Source: Clostridia bacterium (GTDB lineage Bacteria; Bacillota; Clostridia; Christensenellales; CAG-1252). From it: a DNA stretch of 8,644 nt. Shown here in pieces: positions 1 to 7,208 of the stretch. The position numbers and the translations under genes are program-made. The stretch is from positions 1 to 8,644 of the forward strand of contig JAFTBD010000006.1 of the NCBI GenBank assembly GCA_017455385.1. Direction: 5' to 3'. Each line of letters begins with the position of its first letter. The first letter of the stretch is position 1. Below the pieces are notes generated by a model that saw only the letters and a program-made list of their open reading frames with translations, made no database searches and had not been told where the DNA came from.

Positions 1-648
1 CATCGCATCTTTGACATAGAGTTTTCTCTTCTTTTTCGGCTTCTTGCCGAGCTGTTGAAAAAGATCGCCGAGATTGATCTCCGCGCCCTGTCCGTTCTGG
101 GTCATTTGGAGCGGTTTCTGTGCTTCCGCCACTTCGATCTCTACCTGAATCTCGTCGAGCTTCCCTTCGATGAGTTCTTCGGAAATAGCTTCGATAAGCT
201 GTGCTTCCGGCACGTCGGGAGCGAGTTCTTTGCGTATAGGCAAGATCACCTTCACAAGGGCGCTGACCGCCGCTTGTGTTGCACGGGGACGGAGCTCCTC
301 ATATCGCTCTTCTTTCACCAAGCGAATGGCAGCTTCCACGAGGTCTCGCACCATAGACTCCACGTCGCGACCGACGTATCCGACCTCGGTAAATTTGGTG
401 GCGTCCACCTTCACCCAGGGCGCTTTCACGAGCTTCGCGAGTCTTCTCGCGATCTCGGTCTTACCGACACCGGTCGGACCTTTCATAATGATATTTTTCG
501 GCGTGACTTCCTCACGCGTGGCATCATCCAAGCGACTGCGTCTGTAACGATTGCGTAAGGCTACCGCCACCGACTTCTTGGCTTCGGCTTGTCCGATGAT
601 ATATTTATCGAGTTCTTCTACGATCTCACGAGGCGTATACAGTTCCAT
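1..648 (-). CDS. hslU: ATP-dependent protease ATPase subunit HslU (ClpY), N-terminal 216 residues, truncated by the window edge
   Basis: This is the AAA+ unfoldase that caps the HslV peptidase and feeds it unfolded substrate in the cytoplasm. The reverse strand is open from the ATG at 648 to base 1, giving 216 residues, about half of the usual ~440-460. It begins MELYTPREIVEELDKYIIGQ, the standard HslU start. Walker A GPTGVGKT lies at residues 57-64, followed by the hallmark block DATKFTEVGYVGRD (82-95), which contains the substrate-gripping pore loop GYVG (90-93). Residues ~110-210 are the intermediate (I) domain, ending in a lysine-rich stretch (202-209) before the conserved KDAM. Walker B, sensor motifs and the HslV-docking C-terminal tail lie outside the window. 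The ATG shares one base with the hslV stop (TGATG), as expected for subunits of one complex. The family assignment is essentially certain; intactness of the second half cannot be judged. Confidence 0.97.
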   Translation of the reverse strand, partial: MELYTPREIVEELDKYIIGQAEAKKSVAVALRNRYRRSRLDDATREEVTPKNIIMKGPTGVGKTEIARRLAKLVKAPWVKVDATKFTEVGYVGRDVESMVRDLVEAAIRLVKEERYEELRPRATQAAVSALVKVILPIRKELAPDVPEAQLIEAISEELIEGKLDEIQVEIEVAEAQKPLQMTQNGQGAEINLGDLFQQLGKKPKKKRKLYVKDAM

Positions 649-1181
649 CAGACCACCTCCACCGTCAGATTCTCATTTGTAAAGACGCAGAGCTCCGACG
701 CGATCTTCATCGCCTTTCTCGCGATAGTCTCCGCCGTCATTCCCTCCACGTCGTAGAGGGCACGAGCCGCCGCAAGGGCGTAATTCCCGCCGCTGCCAAT
801 GGCGCAGACACCGGAATCGGGATCGATGACCTCTCCCGTACCCGAGAGGACGAGAAGATTATCTTTATCCGCCGCGATGAGCATCGCCTGCAACTGGCGA
901 GGCATCTTATCATTACGCCACAGCTCCGCGAGTTCGACCGCGCTACGCATCAGATTCCCGCTGAATTTTTGCAGCATCTTCTCGAATTTCTCGCTAAGCG
1001 AGAAGGCATCGGAAACGCTCCCGGCAAAGCCGACGACGACTTTTCCCCCGTAGATACGTTTCACCTTCACGGCATTCGCTTTGAAGACGACGCTCTCACC
1101 CATCGTGACTTGTCCGTCTCCGGCGATCACCGTCACGCCGTCCTTTTTCACGGCGCAGATCGTAGTGCCCTTAAATTCCAT
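648..1181 (-). CDS. hslV: ATP-dependent protease peptidase subunit HslV (ClpQ)
   Basis: This is the proteolytic subunit of HslUV, a self-compartmentalised N-terminal-nucleophile (Ntn) threonine protease related to proteasome beta subunits. It has 177 residues, normal for the family. The start MEFKG followed by Thr-Thr-Ile matches the Thermotoga and Bacillus type, in which a short propeptide is removed to expose the nucleophile; Thr6 is therefore the expected catalytic residue. GDGQVTMG follows at 21-28. By alignment from memory, the catalytic lysine corresponds to Lys39, with one extra residue in the preceding loop compared with E. coli, as in B. subtilis ClpQ. GFAGSVSDAF lies at 51-60 and AIGSGGNYALAAARAL near residues 127-142, both hallmarks. 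The ATG has an excellent AAGGAG six bases upstream. It is preceded by trmFO after three bases and followed by hslU with a one-base overlap. I see no lost residues. Confidence 0.98.
   Translation of the reverse strand: MEFKGTTICAVKKDGVTVIAGDGQVTMGESVVFKANAVKVKRIYGGKVVVGFAGSVSDAFSLSEKFEKMLQKFSGNLMRSAVELAELWRNDKMPRQLQAMLIAADKDNLLVLSGTGEVIDPDSGVCAIGSGGNYALAAARALYDVEGMTAETIARKAMKIASELCVFTNENLTVEVV
653..660 (-). promoter_or_regulatory. Ribosome binding site of hslU inside the hslV 3' end
   Basis: On the minus strand the sequence is GGAGGTGG, with the GGAGG core seven bases before the hslU ATG at 648. It is built from the last sense codons of hslV (GTG GAG GTG GTC). It fixes the hslU start and, with the TGATG stop/start overlap, suggests translational coupling that would balance the two protease subunits. 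The coupling is inferred; the motif is seen. Confidence 0.8.
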
Positions 1182-1184
1182 ACT

Positions 1185-2495
1185 TTACTCCTTTTCCACC
1201 GCAGGTAATGATGCGATGTACGTTTTCATATCTCGTAATGCTCTCGCGGCATAATACTCTTTCCGCGCGGCTTTATTCCTTATTTTTTCTTCGGGCGGGG
1301 GCAATATCCCGAAGTTCGCATTCATCGGCTGGAAATCTTGGTTTTCCGTCGATACATACGCGGACAACGCGCCCATCACAGTCGTCGGAGGCATCGGAGG
1401 AAGGGTGCGTCCATGCAATCCTTCCGCCATGGCGACGCCCGCGATCATACCGCTCATCGCGCTCTCCATATATCCCTCCACGCCGGAGAGTTGCCCTGCG
1501 ATATAGGTCGCTGTCTCCCCTTTCATGCGGAAGGTCCTGTCGATGACTTTCGGCGCATTGATGAAGGTATTCCTATGCATCACGCCGTACCGTACGAACT
1601 CCGCATTCTTCAGGGCGGGGATCATGCCGAACACCCGCCTCTGTTCGGGGAACGTGAGGCTCGTCTGGAACCCGACGAGGTTATAAAGGTCGCCCGCCGT
1701 ATTCTCTTTGCGCAGTTGAAGCACCGCGTAATACTTCTCCCCCGTAATGGGATGACGAAGTCCCACGGGACGGAGCGGACCGAAACGAATTGTATCCACG
1801 CCGCCTTCCGCCATGACCTCGATGGGCATACACCCCTCGAAATAGTTACCGCCGACTTCCTGCATCGCACGTTCCGCGTGCATGAGCGCATCGTAGAACG
1901 CGAGATACTCCTCTTTATTCATCGGCGCATTCAGGTAGTCGGAATCACCTTTCTGATACCTCGACGCGAAGAAAGCATGATCGAGATCGATGCTCTCCGC
2001 CGTCACGATGGGCGCCGCCGCATCATAGAAGCTGAGACCGCTTTCCCCCGTTTTCTCATAGAGGGCACGCGCCATAGCCTCACTCGTCAAAGGTCCTGTC
2101 GCAATGATCGTCGGGAGAGTGTCGTCTATCTTCGTGACTTCTTCCCGAACGATACGAAAACCATCGAATGAACGAAGGATCGTCTCAACTTCGTGCGAGA
2201 AGACGTCTCTGTCCACCCCGAGCGCGCCGCCGCAAGGGACACGCGCCTTCTCCGCAGCTATCAAAACGATGCTTCCGAAGAGTTTCATCTCTTCTTTCAG
2301 TGTACCGCTTGCCGTTGTGGGGATCTCGCTTTTGAGGCTATTCGAGCATACCAGCTCCGCCAGTCCGCCCGTTTTATGTGCGGGGGTCTGCTTGGCGGGA
2401 CGCATCTCGCACATCTCCACCTCGATCCCCCTCGAGAGCAAAGCGAACGCCGCTTCCGCGCCCGCGAGCCCGCCGCCGATCACTCGGACTTTCAT
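1185..2495 (-). CDS. trmFO: Methylenetetrahydrofolate--tRNA-(uracil-54-C5)-methyltransferase (FADH2-oxidising) TrmFO
   Basis: This cytoplasmic flavoenzyme makes 5-methyluridine (ribothymidine) at position 54 of the tRNA T-loop, using methylenetetrahydrofolate as carbon donor and reduced FAD. Most Bacillota use it where E. coli uses SAM-dependent TrmA. It has 436 residues, matching the ~435 of B. subtilis TrmFO (formerly Gid). The N-terminus carries the FAD dinucleotide-binding glycine motif VIGGGLAGAEAA (5-16). CSNSLKSE lies at 50-57, with Cys50 matching the conserved Cys53 of the B. subtilis enzyme, and YFEGCMPIEVMAEGG at 218-232, with Cys222 matching Cys226; both cysteines are implicated in catalysis. 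GQLSGVEGYMESA (334-346) is the conserved C-terminal FAD-contact block. The ATG overlaps the topA stop by four bases (ATGA) and has a GAGG four bases upstream. The reading is intact and high confidence. Confidence 0.98.
   Translation of the reverse strand: MKVRVIGGGLAGAEAAFALLSRGIEVEMCEMRPAKQTPAHKTGGLAELVCSNSLKSEIPTTASGTLKEEMKLFGSIVLIAAEKARVPCGGALGVDRDVFSHEVETILRSFDGFRIVREEVTKIDDTLPTIIATGPLTSEAMARALYEKTGESGLSFYDAAAPIVTAESIDLDHAFFASRYQKGDSDYLNAPMNKEEYLAFYDALMHAERAMQEVGGNYFEGCMPIEVMAEGGVDTIRFGPLRPVGLRHPITGEKYYAVLQLRKENTAGDLYNLVGFQTSLTFPEQRRVFGMIPALKNAEFVRYGVMHRNTFINAPKVIDRTFRMKGETATYIAGQLSGVEGYMESAMSGMIAGVAMAEGLHGRTLPPMPPTTVMGALSAYVSTENQDFQPMNANFGILPPPEEKIRNKAARKEYYAARALRDMKTYIASLPAVEKE
1188..1193 (-). 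promoter_or_regulatory. Ribosome binding site of hslV abutting the trmFO stop codon
   Basis: AAGGAG on the minus strand sits six bases before the hslV ATG at 1181. It is formed from the last two sense codons of trmFO (AAG GAG) directly before its TAA stop. Ribosomes terminating on trmFO would cover this site, so re-initiation is plausible. This supports the ATG at 1181 over any internal start. Confidence 0.8.
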
Positions 2496-4561
2496 TTATC
2501 CTCGGTGTGCTTACAAGAAGTACACACGTATTTTGTCCCCGACCTGCCTTTCTTCACGATCATTGTGGAATGGCACTCGGGACAGAGATGCGGAGCGGGA
2601 ATATCCCAACTCGCGAATTTACATTTCGGATAGTCGCTGCAACCATAGAATGTCTTGCCGGCTTTGCTGCGTTTCTTCAAGACGTCCTTGCCGCATATCG
2701 GACAGGTGCCGACCACTTCGTCGTCGATGGACAGGATATTCTTGCAATCGGGGAAATTCGGACAAGCAAGGAATTTACCGTAACGACCTTCCTTGATGAC
2801 CATCATCGCCCCGCACTTATTGCATTTCACGCTGGAAACGACTGCTTCTTTCTTCACGGGCGACCCGTCGCGGAAAGCCTTATGCACTTGCTCGATGAAT
2901 CCGGGATAGAACGCCTCAATAAGGTCCTGCCACTTGCGGCCTTCTTCCACTTCGTCCAGTTCTTTCTCCATCTTCGCCGTGAATTTCAGATCCATGATGT
3001 CGGGGAAATACTTCACGATAGCATCGCATACGGTCTCGCCGAGCTCGGTCGCTTTGAGGCTCTTCCCTTCCTTCTCGGTATAAGCTCTCTTGGCGATGAC
3101 GCTGAGGATTGATGCATAGGTGCTCGGTCTGCCGATACCATTCTCCTCCATCGCTTTGATAAGGGAACTCTCGGTATAGCGCTGCGGCGGCTTGGTGAAT
3201 TTCTGCTCGTACTTCAACGTGTCGAGATCGAGCACGTCGCCTTCATTCAGCGAGGGCAAAAGCGCATTCTCCTCATCCTCGTCATTGCTCGACGCTGTAC
3301 TCGCGGCATATACCGCGGTGTATCCTGCAAATTTCAGCGTTCTGCCTTGCACCTTGAAACCGAATTTGTGCGCGTCACCTTCCGCATTGATATGCACTTT
3401 GAGCGTGTCATACTGCGCAGGAGCCATCTGACTGGCAACGAAGCGATCGTAAATGAGTTTATAGACCAAATAATGATTCTTGCCGAGCTTCTTCTTGAGA
3501 TCCTCGGGCGTACGGTCGAGTGCAATGGGACGAATGGCTTCGTGCGCGTCTTGAGCCTGCTGTTTAACGGCGAATTTATTCGGATATTTCGGATAATATT
3601 CCGCTCCGTACGTATCGATGATATGCCTTTTTGCCGCCCAAACGGCATCATCCGCCACACGCACAGAGTCGGTACGGATATACGTGACGAGTGCGACGTG
3701 ACCTTCCCCTTCGATCTCGAAGCCTTCATAGAGTTGCTGTGCGATCTGCATGACCTGCGGCGCCGTCATATTGAATTTCGTCGTCGCATCCTGCTGCAGG
3801 GTACTGGTGGTGAAAGGAGGCATCGGCATAACGCGTTGCACGCTGCGTTTCACCTCATCCACTACGTAGGGCTTACCGTCTATCTGAGAGAGGAGCCTAT
3901 CCAAGACCGCCTTATTGGGGATCTTGTACTTCTTGCCGTCAACGTCTTGGAAGATGGCTTTGAAAGGTTTCTTCCCTTTGAATAGAGCGTGGAGCGTCCA
4001 ATACTCTTCCGGTTTGAAATCGCGTATTTCACGCTCGCGGTCAACGACCATTCTGAGCGCCGCAGACTGCACCCTACCCGCAGACAGACCGCTCTTGATA
4101 CGTCTCGAAAGGATCGGCGATATCTTGTAGCCCACGATACGATCCAGCACGCGGCGTGCCTGCTGGGCATCGACCAAACGCATATTGATCTTTCTCGGGG
4201 ATTCCAATGCCTTCAAGACCGCCTTTTTCGAGATCTCGTTGAACTCGATACGGAGCTCGTCGTCGGGAAGTCCGAGGACGGTACGCAAGTGCCAACTGAT
4301 CGCCTCTCCTTCACGGTCAGGGTCGGTAGCGAGATAGACTTTCTCGCTGGTCTTGACAGCCGATTTCAATGCCGTTATCGTGCGCTCTTTATCCGGAGAG
4401 ATCACGTACTCCGGCTGAAATCCGTGCTCCACGTCGATACCGAGACGTTTTTCGGGCAGATCGCTGATGTGTCCGCCGGAAGCAAGCACTTTGAAGCCTT
4501 GTCCGAGATATTTGCCGATTGTCTTTGCTTTCGATGGTGATTCTACTATTACTAACTTCAT
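2492..4561 (-). CDS. topA: DNA topoisomerase I (type IA) with three C-terminal zinc ribbons
   Basis: TopA relaxes negatively supercoiled DNA on the nucleoid through a 5'-phosphotyrosine intermediate, opposing gyrase. It has 689 residues, close to B. subtilis TopA. The N-terminal TOPRIM domain opens with MKLVIVESPSKAKTIGKYLG, with the metal/acid site at Glu7 and DPDREGE at 80-86. LSAGRVQSAALR lies at 159-170. The active-site block YIRTDS is at 294-299, making Tyr294 the nucleophile, and DAHEAIRP follows at 338-345. GIGRPSTYA (475-483) is the conserved domain IV motif. A short acidic linker at about 425-432 is common in this family. The C-terminus has three four-cysteine zinc ribbons: Cys580/583/600/606, Cys620/623/641/647 and Cys660/663/680/683. 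The ATG has GGAG four bases upstream. It follows dprA after 29 bases and overlaps trmFO by four. Nothing is missing. Confidence 0.99.
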   Translation of the reverse strand: MKLVIVESPSKAKTIGKYLGQGFKVLASGGHISDLPEKRLGIDVEHGFQPEYVISPDKERTITALKSAVKTSEKVYLATDPDREGEAISWHLRTVLGLPDDELRIEFNEISKKAVLKALESPRKINMRLVDAQQARRVLDRIVGYKISPILSRRIKSGLSAGRVQSAALRMVVDREREIRDFKPEEYWTLHALFKGKKPFKAIFQDVDGKKYKIPNKAVLDRLLSQIDGKPYVVDEVKRSVQRVMPMPPFTTSTLQQDATTKFNMTAPQVMQIAQQLYEGFEIEGEGHVALVTYIRTDSVRVADDAVWAAKRHIIDTYGAEYYPKYPNKFAVKQQAQDAHEAIRPIALDRTPEDLKKKLGKNHYLVYKLIYDRFVASQMAPAQYDTLKVHINAEGDAHKFGFKVQGRTLKFAGYTAVYAASTASSNDEDEENALLPSLNEGDVLDLDTLKYEQKFTKPPQRYTESSLIKAMEENGIGRPSTYASILSVIAKRAYTEKEGKSLKATELGETVCDAIVKYFPDIMDLKFTAKMEKELDEVEEGRKWQDLIEAFYPGFIEQVHKAFRDGSPVKKEAVVSSVKCNKCGAMMVIKEGRYGKFLACPNFPDCKNILSIDDEVVGTCPICGKDVLKKRSKAGKTFYGCSDYPKCKFASWDIPAPHLCPECHSTMIVKKGRSGTKYVCTSCKHTEDK
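2500..2503 (-). promoter_or_regulatory. Ribosome binding site of trmFO inside the topA 3' end
   Basis: GAGG on the minus strand lies four bases before the trmFO ATG at 2495, within the last topA codons (ACC GAG GAT AAA TGA). The ATGA overlap places stop and start within the same ribosome footprint, a usual arrangement for translational coupling. Confidence 0.65.
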
Positions 4562-4590
4562 ATTTCTCCAATTCGCGTTTTATCGCGATA
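4562..4590 (-). promoter_or_regulatory. dprA-topA intergenic leader with a short hairpin and the topA ribosome binding site
   Basis: This is the only gap longer than three bases between genes here. On the minus strand it starts with the perfect 10-base palindrome TATCGCGATA (4590-4581). It can also fold as TCGCG-ATAAAA-CGCGA (4588-4573), a five-base-pair stem with a six-base loop, just upstream of GGAG (4569-4566) and the topA ATG. A TATAAT hexamer lies at 4595-4590, overlapping the dprA stop, but no TTGACA-like -35 occurs at 16-19 bases and there is no TG extension. The hairpin has no U-tract, so it is not a terminator. It may affect topA expression or be incidental. Confidence 0.3.
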
Positions 4591-5676
4591 TTATATTCCG
4601 TAATAATTGCCCGGGAGTCTTTTTATGACACCGAGGACTTCGAGTTTCGTGAGAGTAGCCATCAGCTCTCCCATGGAAAGTCCCGTAATGGCGATAAGCT
4701 CCTCGAAATGCTTGTCGTCATCCTGCAAAGCGCCATACACCATGACTTCGCTTGCCGTGAGCTGGACCGCCTCTTCTTCCTGTTTCTCCACGTCTTTCTT
4801 GTAGTAAGAAAGAACGTCTTTCGCGCTACACGCGATCATACATTGCGGGTTGTGAAGCATCTCGTTGGTGCCTTTGCTCGCCGCGCTGAATACGTTGCCG
4901 GGGACGAGGAATACGTCTTTGCCTTGATCCAGCGCGTAATTCACCGTGATCATCGTGCCGCTTTTCAGCCCAGCTTCGGTGACGAGGACGCCCTGCGAGA
5001 GCATACTGATCAGTCGATTCCTTTCGGGAAAATGGTACGGGAGCGCCGCCTCGCCGAAATAGTATTCCGTAAGGATGAGTCCCTTCTCCCCGATGTCGTC
5101 GTATAATTGCTTATTTTCGGCAGGATATACGACGTCCAAACCGCAACCGATGACGGCGATTGTCGATCTGTTTTCTTCAAGCGCGATGCGATGCGCAATG
5201 GCATCCACCCCTCTTGCGAGCCCGCTGACGATGGTGAATCCCCCTCTTGAGATCTCCCGCGTGAACTGCTCCGTGACGTCTCTGCCGTAGCGCGTCGGTG
5301 CACGCGTCCCCACAACGGCGAAACACTCCTCGTTAATAAGACCGATATCCCCTTTATAGAAGAGAACCTCAGGGCATTCTTCCAATAACTCGAAGGATGC
5401 GGGGAAGTCGTTCTCACCGCGGAAGACGGCTTGCGCGCCGATCTTCTCCATGTAGGTATATAGCCTTATAGGATCGAATCGATCGCGAACGGCTTCTATC
5501 TTCTCGAAGATGCCGTCCCCTATCTCGGCGATCTCGTTGTGGTAGGAATACAGATGGGCGAACAGTTCTTCCGACGTTTCGCACAGGGACAAGAGCGCGG
5601 CTTTCTGCCGATAGGTGAGCCCTTGCACGGAGGCAAGCTGTAAGATAGCTCGTTGCGACGCGGAGAACTCTCTCAT
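4591..5676 (-). CDS. dprA: DNA-processing protein DprA (Smf), RecA loader
   Basis: DprA binds incoming single-stranded DNA during natural transformation, shields it and loads RecA; it acts in the cytoplasm, and non-competent bacteria also carry it. From the ATG at 5676 it has 361 residues, the full-length type. An N-terminal helical (SAM/HhH-like) region covers ~1-90. The Rossmann-like core (~100-285) carries VVGTRAPTRYG (121-131), VSGLARGVDAIAH (150-162), FPERNRLIS (216-224), TEAGLKSGT (233-241) and VPGN (258-261). A C-terminal winged-helix domain covers ~302-361. The residue usually glycine after RNRIIS/A is Met here, a mild change. Start choice: an in-frame TTG at 5685 has AGGA four bases upstream and would add three residues. 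I prefer the ATG because it is the stronger codon and forms a TGATG overlap with the comM stop like the hslV-hslU junction. The stop lies 29 bases before topA. Confidence 0.95.
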   Translation of the reverse strand: MREFSASQRAILQLASVQGLTYRQKAALLSLCETSEELFAHLYSYHNEIAEIGDGIFEKIEAVRDRFDPIRLYTYMEKIGAQAVFRGENDFPASFELLEECPEVLFYKGDIGLINEECFAVVGTRAPTRYGRDVTEQFTREISRGGFTIVSGLARGVDAIAHRIALEENRSTIAVIGCGLDVVYPAENKQLYDDIGEKGLILTEYYFGEAALPYHFPERNRLISMLSQGVLVTEAGLKSGTMITVNYALDQGKDVFLVPGNVFSAASKGTNEMLHNPQCMIACSAKDVLSYYKKDVEKQEEEAVQLTASEVMVYGALQDDDKHFEELIAITGLSMGELMATLTKLEVLGVIKRLPGNYYGI

Positions 5677-7208
5677 CAATTCCAATACTTCCTATCCAAC
5701 GAACGGTACTGTATCGCTTCCGCGACGTGTGCCGTCTCGATCTTGTCCTTGCCTTCCAAGTCCGCGATCGTACGCGCTACGCGCAAAATACGGAAACTCG
5801 CACGCGCGCTGAGGGACAGCTTCTTGAATGCGCTCTCCATGAGCGACTCCGCTTCCGCAGGGATCTCGCAGTACTCTTTGATCAGGCGATTATTCATCTC
5901 GGCATTCGTGAAGATGGGAAGGCTGTCGTAGCGCGCGGACTGCACGGCGCGCGCTTTCATCACGCGCGCTTTGATGTCGGCGCTCTTCTCCTCTTCCGCC
6001 CTGCTCCTGAGCTCATTGAACTCGACGGCATCCAGTTCGATCTGAATGTCGATCCTATCGAGGAGCGGTCCCGAGATCTTATTGATATACTTGCGAATGC
6101 TTTGCGGCGTACAAGTACATATATGCTTCTTGGAGCCGAAATTACCACAGGGGCAAGGGTTCATACTGCCGATGAGCATGAAGTGAGACGGATAACGGAC
6201 AGTCTGTTGCACCCTCGACACGGTAACAAACCCGTCTTCGAGCGGCTGACGAAGAGTCTCCAAAGCGTGCCTCGAATACTCCGGCACTTCGTCCAAAAAC
6301 AGAACGCCGTGATTGGCGAGCGACACTTCGCCGGGCTTCGACTTCGTACCGCCACCGACGAGCGCGGGGACGGTGGTGCTGTGATGCGGAGTGCGGAAAG
6401 GACGCGACGTGACGATCCCTTTCTTCTCGTCCAAGATGCCTGCTACGCTATGTATCTTCGTGACTTCGATCGCCTCGTCGAAAGTGAGGTCGGGCATAAT
6501 GCTCACGACACATTTTGCGAGCATGCTCTTTCCTGCGCCCGGGGGTCCTATCATCAGGACGTTATGCCCGCCTGCGACCGCGATCTCGAGAGCGCGCTTC
6601 GCCGCGACTTGCCCTTTCACATCGGCGAAATCAACGTCGAAAACCGCTTCCGCGGGGCTTGACTCGAATTCACGATACGGCACGGGCGCAACGTTTCCAC
6701 CCTCTTCCAAAAGCTCACACGCTTCCTTAAGGGTACCGACGCAATAGGCTTCGATGCCTTTGATAAAGCTCGCTTCCGCCGCATTGTCGCGGGGAATGAT
6801 AAATTTCTTATATCCCTGTTGCATCCCGGAGATGAGGATGGCGATGAGCCCATCGATGGGACGGAGCTTGCCGTCCAGAGATAGCTCACCGAGGATGACG
6901 TAATCTTTATACGATCTGCTGAATAGTTGCTCGGAAGCGGCAAGCACGCCGATCGCTATCGGGAGGTCGAAAAGAGATCCCTCCTTCTTCGTGTCGGCGG
7001 GCGCCAAGTTCACGATCACGCGTTTAATGGGAAAGTGATATCCGCTGTTTTTCACAGCAGACGTCACCCTCTCCGAAGACTCCTTGATGGCGGTGTCGGG
7101 CAGTCCGATGATCTCCACCTTGGGAAGTCCCGCGTTGATGTCGATCTCGATGTCTACTTTGTAGCCGTCGAGACCGCTTAAAGCAAAACTATTTACTTTC
7201 GCCAGCAT
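5676..7208 (-). CDS. comM: YifB/ComM-family AAA+ ATPase (Mg-chelatase-like)
   Basis: Members are hexameric ATPases; characterised ComM is a helicase that drives branch migration during transformation, though most homologues are only annotated as Mg-chelatase-like. It has 510 residues, normal for the family. An N-terminal Lon-like ChlI domain (~20-165) includes GLPKVEIIGLPD (27-38). The AAA+ core has Walker A GPPGAGKS (221-228), Walker B VLFLDEVPE (302-310), sensor-region MNPCPCG (349-355) with a second cysteine pair at 364/366, and GPLLDRIDIQIE (380-391) with the likely arginine finger Arg385. The C-terminal Mg-chelatase domain includes LSARASFRILRVARTIADLE (465-484). Start choice: the family opens with MLAKV, placing the start at 7208. 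An upstream in-frame start at 7241 would add 11 residues unlike the family. GAGGG lies five bases before 7208. It overlaps the upstream gene by 20 bases and shares one base with dprA. A transformation role is inferred from family and neighbour. Confidence 0.95.
   Translation of the reverse strand: MLAKVNSFALSGLDGYKVDIEIDINAGLPKVEIIGLPDTAIKESSERVTSAVKNSGYHFPIKRVIVNLAPADTKKEGSLFDLPIAIGVLAASEQLFSRSYKDYVILGELSLDGKLRPIDGLIAILISGMQQGYKKFIIPRDNAAEASFIKGIEAYCVGTLKEACELLEEGGNVAPVPYREFESSPAEAVFDVDFADVKGQVAAKRALEIAVAGGHNVLMIGPPGAGKSMLAKCVVSIMPDLTFDEAIEVTKIHSVAGILDEKKGIVTSRPFRTPHHSTTVPALVGGGTKSKPGEVSLANHGVLFLDEVPEYSRHALETLRQPLEDGFVTVSRVQQTVRYPSHFMLIGSMNPCPCGNFGSKKHICTCTPQSIRKYINKISGPLLDRIDIQIELDAVEFNELRSRAEEEKSADIKARVMKARAVQSARYDSLPIFTNAEMNNRLIKEYCEIPAEAESLMESAFKKLSLSARASFRILRVARTIADLEGKDKIETAHVAEAIQYRSLDRKYWN

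Noticed and set aside
1..648. hslU as a broken gene
   Set aside because: The reading frame is intact to base 1 and all expected N-terminal motifs are present. It simply leaves the window.
1338..2171. A 277-codon open frame on the plus strand opposite trmFO
   Set aside because: Antisense to an intact trmFO, with biased Arg/His-rich translation and no motif. The other long plus-strand frames (55-558, 2378-3112, 3347-3985, 4519-5106) are rejected for the same reason.
3265..3290. An acidic, low-complexity stretch in TopA as a possible insertion or new domain
   Set aside because: A short Asp/Glu-rich linker at this point is common in bacterial TopA proteins, and the flanking conserved blocks are continuous.
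4590..4595. A perfect TATAAT before topA as a full sigma-A promoter
   Set aside because: No TTGACA-like box lies 16-19 bases upstream and no extended TG motif is present. The hexamer arises from the last dprA codon and stop. It is kept only as a weak possibility in the leader entry.
5940..5975. Repeated GCGCGCTTT units as a possible regulatory repeat
   Set aside because: They encode a local Lys-Ala-Arg repeat in the C-terminal region of ComM and do not recur elsewhere. There is no array structure.
5727..6662. A 311-codon open frame on the plus strand opposite comM
   Set aside because: It lies wholly antisense to a well-conserved ATPase, its translation is rich in Arg, His and Leu with no recognisable domain, and it has no neighbours on that strand. 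It is a shadow of comM codon usage.
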